Source of the DNA: CAYXXZ01 sp964469165
Lineage (GTDB): Bacteria; Pseudomonadota; Gammaproteobacteria; Pseudomonadales; Porticoccaceae
Direction: 5' to 3'
DNA: 14,417 nt
Assembly: GCA_964469165.1 (NCBI GenBank)
Contig: CAYXXZ010000077.1
Span: forward strand, 1-14,417
The notes beneath the pieces were generated by a model that was not told the origin of the DNA, did not search any database, and saw only the letters and a list, made by a program, of their open reading frames with translations. Below are positions 7,036-13,359 of the stretch, one piece after another (within the stretch, counting starts at the first letter, position 1; each line of letters opens with the position of its first letter). A program made the position numbers and the translations under genes.

Positions 7036-7063
7036 GGCGGGCAAGCATGGTTTGTCCGCCCTA
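7036..7063. repeat. Palindromic repeat abutting the kdsD stop codon
   Basis: GGCGGGCAA at 7036-7044 and TTGTCCGCC at 7052-7060 form a 9-pair stem (one G-T pair) around a 7-base loop. The outer edge runs into CTACA, so on the minus strand the element begins TGTAGGGCGG. This looks like a dispersed intergenic repeat and supplies the TAG stop of kdsD. No T-run follows, so a terminator role is uncertain. Confidence 0.55.
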
Positions 7064-8187
7064 CACGATTCCCGCCCGCAGAATGTCGTGCATGTGAACC
7101 ACGCCAATGGGGTGGTGGTTGTCGTCTTCCACTACCAGCGCGGTGATCTTGCTGGATTCCATGATGCCGAGCGCCTCGGCGGCAAGAATGTCCTTGGCGA
7201 TGGCCTTGCAGTTGCGGGTCATCACCTGGGCGACACTGGNNNNNNNNNNNNNNNNNNNNNNNNNNNNNNNNNNNNNNNNNNNNNNNNNNNNNNNNNNNNN
7301 NNNNNNNNNNNNNNNNNNNNNNNNNNNNNNNNNNNNNNNAGAATGTCCTTGGCGATGGCCTTGCAGTTGCGGGTCATCACCTGGGCGACACTGGCCTGGT
7401 TGATGTCGATGGCCTGGTCGAGGGCGCGGCGCAGGTCGCCGTCGGTGAACACGCCGAGCAGGGCGTTGCTGTCGTCCACCACCGTGGTCATGCCGAAACC
7501 TTTCTGGGTCATTTCGAGCAGGGCGTGGCGCAGCGGGGTGTCCTCGTGCACGCGCGGCAGGGAGCTGCCGCTGTGCATGATGTCTGCCACCTTCAGCAAC
7601 AGCTTGCGGCCGAGCGCGCCGCCGGGGTGGGAAAAGGCGAAATCCTCGGCGGTGAAGCCGCGCGCTTCCAGCAGCGCGATCGCCAGGGCATCTCCCATCA
7701 CCAGTGTCACCGTCGTGCTGGTGGTGGGCGCCAGATCGAGCGGGCAGGCCTCCTGGCTGACACCGATATCGAGCCAGGCGTCGGCGGCCTGGCCGAGCGC
7801 CGAGTTGGCGTTGCCCGTCATGCTGATCAGGGGAACGTCGAGGCGCTTGATCAGCGGAATCAGGGTGACCACCTCGGAGGTGGTGCCGGAACTGGAGATG
7901 GCGATGACCACGTCGCTGCGCGTCAGCATGCCGAGGTCGCCGTGACTGGCTTCACCCGGGTGAATGAAAAAAGCCGGTGTGCCGGTGCTGGCGAGTGTCG
8001 CGGCGATCTTGCGCCCCACGTGGCCGGATTTGCCCATGCCGGTGACGATCACCCGCCCCTTGCAGTCGAGCATCAGTTTGCAGGCCTCGCTGAAATCCGG
8101 CCCGATGCGCGTTTCGAGCAGCGCCACGGCTTCTGCTTCCAGTTTCACGGTTCTGATGGCGGATGAGACGAAATCGAATTGGGTCAT
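7061..8187 (-). CDS. kdsD: KdsD, arabinose-5-phosphate isomerase (split by an assembly gap)
   Basis: Cytoplasmic enzyme converting ribulose-5-phosphate to arabinose-5-phosphate, the first step of Kdo synthesis. An N-terminal SIS domain (GMGKSGHVGRK at 50-60, SSSGTTSE at 98-105, SHPGGALGRK at 186-195) is followed by two CBS domains, the first from DIMHSG (202-207), the second from QVMTRN (269-274) to the end ILRAGIV. The block of 100 N breaks the frame, but removing it with one copy of the duplicated 55 bases leaves 972 bases: 323 codons plus stop, the family length. The gene is therefore intact in the organism. I chose the ATG at 8187: an upstream in-frame ATG at 8214 overlaps a perfect TATAAT box and would not be transcribed. 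The usual downstream partner kdsC lies about 4.7 kb away beyond three other genes. Confidence 0.93.
7185..7394. other. Assembly gap flanked by a 55-base duplicated contig overlap
   Basis: Positions 7240-7339 are exactly 100 N, the convention for a gap of unknown size. The 55 bases before it (7185-7239) are identical to the 55 after it (7340-7394). Two contigs thus end in the same 55-mer, as expected from an assembler using k = 55, and were joined without merging. There is probably no missing sequence. Confidence 0.93.
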
Positions 8188-8212
8188 GGTGGCACCAGTG
8201 GTTACAGGAGGC

Positions 8213-8218
8213 ATTATA
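8213..8218 (-). promoter_or_regulatory. Candidate -10 box for kdsD
   Basis: A perfect TATAAT on the minus strand lies 25 bases before the kdsD ATG at 8187. Transcription would begin near 8205, giving a leader under 25 bases. The -35 region is weak at every normal spacing. The box lies 66 bases after the DUF2254 stop, so kdsD need not depend on that gene for transcription. Confidence 0.5.
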
Positions 8219-8284
8219 GCCAGCCTCCATGCCGTTTACTCGGGGCGTTGCGCGGCAACCCGGTGTCCGCTGTTGACGGCGGGT

Positions 8285-9553
8285 TCATAAGATATCTTGC
8301 TCGTTGGTGTGGAAAAAGGCCGACTCGCCGAGCCGTGTCCGATCGGCGGCGGAGGGCAGTGCATCATTGGCCCGCTCGTGGGCTAGCCGTGCCTGGCGCA
8401 GGGCGGCGGCGCGGAAGTCCGCGTCACCCATGCGACTGAGCGCGTGCAGGGATTTCTGAAGCCGCAGTTGCACCTCGATCAGCCCGGCGCCATCGCGCGC
8501 GAGCAGCATGAAGGCGTCCTCGAAGAGGTCTTCGGTTTTCAATGGCGGAACGTGGATGCGGGGATACATGACGTCAACATTCTGGTGCTGGTTGCGGGCC
8601 CACAGGCTGAGCAGGCGGGTGAGGCGGCCAATCACGTCGATGGCTGTGCCGGGGTCGTTGGTGGCTGGCGACAGTGCCCGCGAGCCGATCTCGCACATCA
8701 CCGCCAGGCCAAAGCGGGGGTCCTGATCGAAATTGCGCTCATTGCCGACGGAAAAGGCCTTGTCGACGGCTTCGCGCAGGGCGTCGGCCGTGGTGGGCGA
8801 TGTCCGTTCGTCCAGCCAGGCAAGTGGGGTGTCCGGATAGACAAAGGTGCCGGGAATAGCCGCAACGAACAGGTCCGCATCCTGATGCTGGCAACAATCT
8901 GACAGCACATTCATATCGATGTACTGGACATAGCCGATGGTGTTGGCCGGAATGGGCGTGGCGCCGGCTGGCTCACTGGGCAGCGGCCGGCCACCGAGGA
9001 AAGGCTGCGCCAGGCGCAGGTCGATTGCCTGGCGTGTCGTGTCCTCGACGCGCTGGGTGGTTTCCCCGACGCGCCCCAGGCGGGTGAGGTGGTCGATCCA
9101 GCGCAGCAGCGAGATGATGACCAGGGCGATGACGACAATGGTGACGACGAACAACACCACCCGTCCGCGTTCGCCATAGGCCCCGGTCTTGAGGACGACG
9201 ATGCCGACGATACTGAACAGGAAGGACCCGATGAAATTGGAAAGAACACTCTGGGTTATGCGATCTTCCAGCAATAGCCTGGTGGCGCGCGGTGTGACGT
9301 TGCTGGTGGCGGCACCGTAGGCCGACGTCATGACGCTGAGCGAGAACGTGGTGACGGCAAGCATGCTCGAGGCAATGATCGTGAGAATGCTCTCGACGGC
9401 GTCCGCACCGATGTGGGTTGGTAGCTGCCAGGGGATGAAGCGTTCGACAAAAGCCGCGAGAATCGCCGTTGCCACACCCAGGAAGCCGATCAACGTGGCA
9501 TGTACCCACAGGCGGCGGTTCAATTGCGTCAGTATCCAGCGCCAGCGGGACAC
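8285..9553 (-). CDS. DUF2254 predicted membrane protein
   Basis: The 422-residue product matches the DUF2254 family, whose function is not established. Four membrane helices lie in the N-terminal part (about 16-36, 55-78, 102-121, 131-151), including the family-typical stretch ASSMLAVTTFSLSVMTSAYG (61-80). A soluble C-terminal region of about 270 residues follows, with the conserved-looking SVGNERNFDQDPRFGLAVMC and SRALSPATNDPGTA stretches. The start is a GTG with GAGG 7 bases upstream, which fixes it. The gene points the same way as kdsD, with 97 bases between its stop and the kdsD ATG. In Pseudomonas this position holds the mlaFEDCB operon. A link to envelope homeostasis is only a guess from position. 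Confidence 0.88.
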   Translation of the reverse strand: MSRWRWILTQLNRRLWVHATLIGFLGVATAILAAFVERFIPWQLPTHIGADAVESILTIIASSMLAVTTFSLSVMTSAYGAATSNVTPRATRLLLEDRITQSVLSNFIGSFLFSIVGIVVLKTGAYGERGRVVLFVVTIVVIALVIISLLRWIDHLTRLGRVGETTQRVEDTTRQAIDLRLAQPFLGGRPLPSEPAGATPIPANTIGYVQYIDMNVLSDCCQHQDADLFVAAIPGTFVYPDTPLAWLDERTSPTTADALREAVDKAFSVGNERNFDQDPRFGLAVMCEIGSRALSPATNDPGTAIDVIGRLTRLLSLWARNQHQNVDVMYPRIHVPPLKTEDLFEDAFMLLARDGAGLIEVQLRLQKSLHALSRMGDADFRAAALRQARLAHERANDALPSAADRTRLGESAFFHTNEQDIL

Positions 9554-9665
9554 GGCTATTCCTCTTGTTGTTCCCGGCCCCTCGGACGTTAGTGGAAAAC
9601 CCTGGACACGACAAGCGCTCGCTGGCCAGAGGGGTGGTGGAGTTTCTCAACGCTGGGGGCGATGG

Positions 9666-9671
9666 TATAGT
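9666..9671 (+). promoter_or_regulatory. Candidate extended -10 promoter for the ibaG-murA-his run
   Basis: TATAGT is preceded by TGG, giving an extended -10 (TGnTATAGT). The -35 position 17 bases upstream reads TTTCTC, a poor match, as is tolerated with extended -10 promoters. The leader to ibaG would be about 165 bases. Confidence 0.45.
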
Positions 9672-9691
9672 TCGCAACCGCGCTTGCCGGT

Positions 9692-9716
9692 GGTTTTGGC
9701 CATGAAAACCATGGCT
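9692..9716 (+). other. Two mutually exclusive small hairpins in the ibaG leader
   Basis: GGTTTT (9692-9697) can pair with AAAACC (9705-9710). GCCATG (9699-9704) can instead pair with CATGGC (9710-9715), extendable by one G-T pair. The two stems compete for the same bases. A tiny frame ATG AAA ACC ATG GCT TGA (9702-9719) runs through both. Stems are only six pairs, so chance is a fair explanation. Confidence 0.3.
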
Positions 9717-9844
9717 TGAACGCTTTGCCAGCCGCCCATGCGGCGCCGGTCGCGGAATTTTTTCCAACAGGCTATCGCCAGGTTGGCCGACAACGGGGCG
9801 GTCGTGCAGTGCAAGGCCGCCTTCTGCAACATGATGGGTTGAAC

Positions 9845-10084
9845 ATGGATCCAAACGAAATCAAGGCAATTCTTCAGGCGGCGTTGCCGGACTGTACCAT
9901 CGAGGTCAGCGGTGACGGTCGCCATTTCGATCTGCTGCTGGTGGGCGATGTGTTCAGTGGCGCGCGCACCATCAAGCGCCAGCAGATGATCTATGGCATT
10001 CTTAACGACCATATTTCCTCGGGCACCATTCATGCGGTGAACATGAAGACGTACACGCGCGAGGAGTGGGCGGCCAGATCCTGA
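9845..10084 (+). CDS. ibaG: IbaG/BolA family protein
   Basis: Small cytoplasmic BolA-family protein, 79 residues, the normal size of IbaG. BolA proteins work with monothiol glutaredoxins in handling [2Fe-2S] clusters; IbaG has been linked to acid stress and envelope functions. The family core is clear: CTIEVSGDGRHFDLLLVGD (17-35), FSGARTIKRQQMIYGIL (37-53) and IHAVNMKTYTREEW (62-75). H27 and H63 are candidate cluster-ligand or conserved histidines. The ATG at 9845 is the start that gives the usual N-terminus; its ribosome-binding site is weak (GGGTTG). murA follows after 57 bases, the standard ibaG-murA arrangement. Confidence 0.94.
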   Translation: MDPNEIKAILQAALPDCTIEVSGDGRHFDLLLVGDVFSGARTIKRQQMIYGILNDHISSGTIHAVNMKTYTREEWAARS

Positions 10085-10141
10085 GCGAGGCTGCCCGGCG
10101 TATTTTCCACAGCGGATCAATCCGCGCATACAGGATCTTTC

Positions 10142-11404
10142 ATGGATAAGTTGTGCATCACCGGCGGCAAGCCGCTTGCGGGGGAAATCCGCATTTCCGG
10201 CTCGAAGAACGCGGCCCTGCCCATTCTCGCGGCCACGCTGCTGTCCGAACGCCCGGTGCTGCTGTCGAACATTCCCCACCTGCAGGACATCACCACCATG
10301 ATCGAGCTCCTGGGGTGCCTGGGGGTACAGGTCACGCTCGACGAAAAGATGCGCCTGGGTGTGGAAGCGAAGGAGATCACTTCCTGCACGGCGCCGTACG
10401 ACCTGGTGAAAACCATGCGCGCCTCCATCCTGGTGCTGGGGCCGCTGCTCGCCCGTTTCGGTGAAGCCAATGTCTCGTTCCCCGGCGGCTGCGCGATCGG
10501 CAGCCGCCCGGTGGATCAACACCTGCGCGGCCTGGAGCTGATGGGCGCCGAGATCGACATCGACGGCGGCTACATCCGCGCCCGCGCGCCCCACGGCCTC
10601 AAGGGTGCCCACATATTTCTCGACATGGTGACCGTGGGCGGCACCGAGAACCTGATGATGGCCGCGGCGCTGGCCAAGGGCACCACGGTGATCGAAAACG
10701 CCGCCCGCGAGCCCGAGATCGTCGATCTTGCCGACTTCATCAACTGCCTGGGCGGCGCGGTCGAGGGCGCAGGCAGCGATACCCTCACCATTCACGGCGT
10801 CGACAGCCTCAAGGGCGGCAGCTACAAGGTCATGCCCGACCGCATCGAAACCGGCACCTATCTCGCGGCGGCGGTCGCCACGCGGGGGGCTGTGACCCTG
10901 CGCGATACCAGCCCCCACTACCTGGAGGCGGTGCTGCTCAAACTGGAAGAGGCGGGTGCTCACATCTCCGCGGACGACAACATCATCCGTCTCGACATGC
11001 GCGGCAACCGGCCGCGCGCCGTGAGTGCCCGCACAGCGCCGTACCCGGCGTTTCCCACCGACATGCAGGCGCAGTTGGTGGCGGTCAATGCCGTGGCCGA
11101 AGGCGTGGGAAGGGTGACCGAGACCATTTTCGAGAATCGTCTCATGCAGGTGCCGGAATTGAACCGCATGGGCGCGCAGATCAGCCTTGAAGGCAGCACC
11201 GCCATCGTCACCGGCGTGGCGACGTTGAAGGGCGCGCCGGTGATGGCGTCGGATCTGCGCGCTTCCGCCAGTCTGGTGATCGCGGGCCTCGTCGCACAGG
11301 GCGAAACCGTGGTCGACCGCATCTACCACATCGACCGCGGCTACGAGTGCATCGAGGAAAAGCTGCGCCAGTTGGGTGTCGACATCAGAAGGATTTCCGC
11401 ATGA
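10142..11404 (+). CDS. murA: MurA, UDP-N-acetylglucosamine 1-carboxyvinyltransferase
   Basis: Cytoplasmic enzyme of the first committed peptidoglycan step: it transfers enolpyruvate from PEP to UDP-GlcNAc. The 420-residue length is normal. Key residues align with the Escherichia coli enzyme: K22-N23 in GSKNAALPI, catalytic C117 in GGCAIGSRPVD (the cysteine targeted by fosfomycin, so no Cys-to-Asp resistance form), D307 in FPTDMQ, R373 in ASDLRA and R399 in IDRGYE. An AGGAT lies 6 bases before the ATG. A short inverted repeat (10112-10125) sits in the gap after ibaG but has no T-run. The stop overlaps the hisG start as ATGA, indicating translational coupling into the histidine genes. Confidence 0.98.
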   Translation: MDKLCITGGKPLAGEIRISGSKNAALPILAATLLSERPVLLSNIPHLQDITTMIELLGCLGVQVTLDEKMRLGVEAKEITSCTAPYDLVKTMRASILVLGPLLARFGEANVSFPGGCAIGSRPVDQHLRGLELMGAEIDIDGGYIRARAPHGLKGAHIFLDMVTVGGTENLMMAAALAKGTTVIENAAREPEIVDLADFINCLGGAVEGAGSDTLTIHGVDSLKGGSYKVMPDRIETGTYLAAAVATRGAVTLRDTSPHYLEAVLLKLEEAGAHISADDNIIRLDMRGNRPRAVSARTAPYPAFPTDMQAQLVAVNAVAEGVGRVTETIFENRLMQVPELNRMGAQISLEGSTAIVTGVATLKGAPVMASDLRASASLVIAGLVAQGETVVDRIYHIDRGYECIEEKLRQLGVDIRRISA

Positions 11405-12036
11405 CAGGCCTGACCATTGCCCTGACCAAGGGGCGCATCATGAAGGAAACCCTGCCGCTGCTGGCGCGTGCCGGCATCGCGCCGCTGGAAGATATCGAGG
11501 CCAGCCGCAAGCTGGTGTTCGATACCAGTGCGCCCGGTGTGCGCCTGCTGATTCTGCGCGGTTCGGATGTGCCCACCTATGTGGAGTACGGTGTTGCCGA
11601 GCTGGGTGTGTCCGGCAAGGACACCCTCATGGAGCACGGCGGCAGCGACATCTACGAACCCCTCGACCTGGGCATCGCCCGCTGTCGCCTGATGACCGCC
11701 GCCGCCGTAGGCTCCGGGGTCAAGAGCGGGCGCATCCGCGTGGCGACCAAGTACGTCAACGTGGCGCGCCGCTATTACGCTGAGCAGGGCCGCCAGGCGG
11801 ACATCATCAAGCTGTATGGCGCCATGGAGCTGGCGCCGATCATGGGCCTGGCGGACGAGATCGTCGATATCGTGGACACCGGCAACACCCTGCGGGCCAA
11901 TGGTCTGGAGGCGCGGGAGACCATCGCCGACATCAGTTCGCGGCTGATCGTCAACCGCGCCGCGATGAAGAAGAAGCACAGTCTCATCCAGCCCCTTGTG
12001 AGCGAACTCGGCGCCGCCGTGGCGGCGCGCAACTGA
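11401..12036 (+). CDS. hisG: HisG (short form), ATP phosphoribosyltransferase catalytic subunit
   Basis: Catalyses the first step of histidine synthesis, joining ATP and PRPP to give phosphoribosyl-ATP. At 211 residues it is the short form, which lacks the C-terminal regulatory ACT-like domain and, from family knowledge, needs the HisZ regulatory subunit. hisZ is not in this window. Visible features are the N-terminal LTIALTKGRIMKETLPLL (4-21), the GVAELGVSGKDTL stretch (64-76), and the PRPP-binding loop DEIVDIVDTGNTL (152-164). The ATG overlaps the murA stop by four bases; a longer in-frame version inside murA was rejected. hisD follows after 10 bases. Confidence 0.96.
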   Translation: MTGLTIALTKGRIMKETLPLLARAGIAPLEDIEASRKLVFDTSAPGVRLLILRGSDVPTYVEYGVAELGVSGKDTLMEHGGSDIYEPLDLGIARCRLMTAAAVGSGVKSGRIRVATKYVNVARRYYAEQGRQADIIKLYGAMELAPIMGLADEIVDIVDTGNTLRANGLEARETIADISSRLIVNRAAMKKKHSLIQPLVSELGAAVAARN

Positions 12037-12046
12037 GGAGAGCACC

Positions 12047-13351
12047 ATGGCCGACATTCAACGTCTCGATGCCAGCGCCACGGATTTCGACCGGCGTCTC
12101 GCCGCGCTGCTGGCATGGGAATCCGTCTCCGACGACGCCGTCGCCAGTGCCGTGGCCGAGATCATCGCGGCCGTGCGCACCCGTGGTGATTCCGCCCTGG
12201 TGGAATACACCAACCGCTTCGACCGCCGCACCGTATCCCGGGTCGCCGAGCTGGAAATCGGCCGCGAGGCTCAGGGTGCGGCGCTGCAGGGAATCGACGC
12301 GCAGACGCGCCAGGCCCTGGAAGTGGCCGCCGAGCGCATCCGCCGCTATCACGAACATCAGAAGCAGGAGTCCTGGAGCTACCAGGAAGCCGACGGCACG
12401 CGCCTCGGGCAACAGGTCACGCCTCTCGACCGGGTCGGCATCTACGTGCCGGGCGGCAAGGCGAGTTATCCTTCATCGGTGCTGATGAACGCCATTCCCG
12501 CCCAGGTCGCGGGCGTGCCCGAAATCATCATGGTGGTGCCCGCGCCCGCTGGCGAGATCAGCCCCCTGGTACTGGCCGCCGCCGCCATCGCCGGTGTGCA
12601 CAGGGTCTTCACCCTGGGCGGCGCCCAGGCCGTTGCGGCGCTCGCCTATGGCACCGAAACGGTGCCGCGGGTGGACAAGATCGTCGGCCCCGGCAACATT
12701 TACGTGGCAACCGCCAAGCGCGCGGTGTTCGGCCAGGTCGGTCTCGACATGGTGGCCGGGCCCTCCGAAATACTGGTGGTGTGCGATGGCCATACCGATC
12801 CGGATTGGATCGCCATGGACATGTTTTCCCAGGCGGAACACGACGAGGACGCACAATCGCTGCTGATCAGCCCCGATGGCGACTTCCTCGACAGGGTGGC
12901 GCAAAGTATCGACCGCCTGTTGCCCACCCTGGAGCGCAGCGCCATCGTTGCCGAGGCCCTCAAGCGACGCGGTGCGCTGATTCAGGTGCGCGACCTCGAT
13001 CAGGCGGTCGAACTCATCAATCGCATCGCGCCTGAACACCTGGAGTTGTCGGTGGCCGATCCCGACGCGCTGCTGCCACGCATCCGCCACGCGGGCGCCA
13101 TCTTCATGGGGCGCTACACCGCCGAGGCGGTCGGTGATTACTGCGCGGGCCCCAACCACGTGCTGCCCACGTCAGCCACGGCGCGATTTTCATCGCCGCT
13201 CGGCGTCTACGATTTCCAGAAGCGCTCTTCGGTGATCTATTGCTCTGCCGAGGGCGCCGACACCCTGGGACGCGTGGCCGCCACCCTGGCGCGTGGCGAA
13301 TCCCTTACCGCGCACGCGCGCTCTGCCGAATACCGCATCAAGGAGACCTGA
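12047..13351 (+). CDS. hisD: HisD, histidinol dehydrogenase
   Basis: Zinc enzyme that carries out the last two oxidations of histidine synthesis, histidinol to histidinal to histidine, with NAD. The 434-residue product is standard length. Active-site residues are visible and keep the spacing of the Escherichia coli enzyme: zinc ligands Q262 and H265 (SQAEH), D364 (VGDY) and H423 (TAH), and the catalytic pair E330-H331 in APEHLEL. The NAD-binding part includes VGPGNIYVATAKR (213-225). GAGGAG just after the hisG stop serves as the ribosome-binding site for the ATG at 12047. hisC begins 8 bases after the stop, so hisG-hisD-hisC is one transcript, probably with murA. Confidence 0.97.
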   Translation: MADIQRLDASATDFDRRLAALLAWESVSDDAVASAVAEIIAAVRTRGDSALVEYTNRFDRRTVSRVAELEIGREAQGAALQGIDAQTRQALEVAAERIRRYHEHQKQESWSYQEADGTRLGQQVTPLDRVGIYVPGGKASYPSSVLMNAIPAQVAGVPEIIMVVPAPAGEISPLVLAAAAIAGVHRVFTLGGAQAVAALAYGTETVPRVDKIVGPGNIYVATAKRAVFGQVGLDMVAGPSEILVVCDGHTDPDWIAMDMFSQAEHDEDAQSLLISPDGDFLDRVAQSIDRLLPTLERSAIVAEALKRRGALIQVRDLDQAVELINRIAPEHLELSVADPDALLPRIRHAGAIFMGRYTAEAVGDYCAGPNHVLPTSATARFSSPLGVYDFQKRSSVIYCSAEGADTLGRVAATLARGESLTAHARSAEYRIKET

Positions 13352-13359
13352 AGGGCGCC

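Larger units (their letters stand above)
9554..9844. other. Divergent intergenic region between DUF2254 and ibaG
   Basis: These 291 bases separate two divergently transcribed genes. They carry a candidate ibaG promoter at 9666-9671, a leader with two overlapping hairpins (9692-9716), and a five-codon frame starting at 9702. No promoter for the DUF2254 gene stands out. No protein of useful length is supported. Confidence 0.55.

Noticed and set aside
7185..7394. The 55-base direct repeat as a biological duplication
   Set aside because: It flanks exactly 100 N, and collapsing it restores kdsD, so it is an assembly artefact.
10112..10125. Inverted repeat between ibaG and murA as a terminator
   Set aside because: The stem is only about five pairs with no following T-run, and the ibaG-murA arrangement suggests read-through.
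9647..11329. A 560-codon open frame on the minus strand across ibaG and murA
   Set aside because: Antisense shadow of two well-recognised genes; low-complexity composition and no family match.
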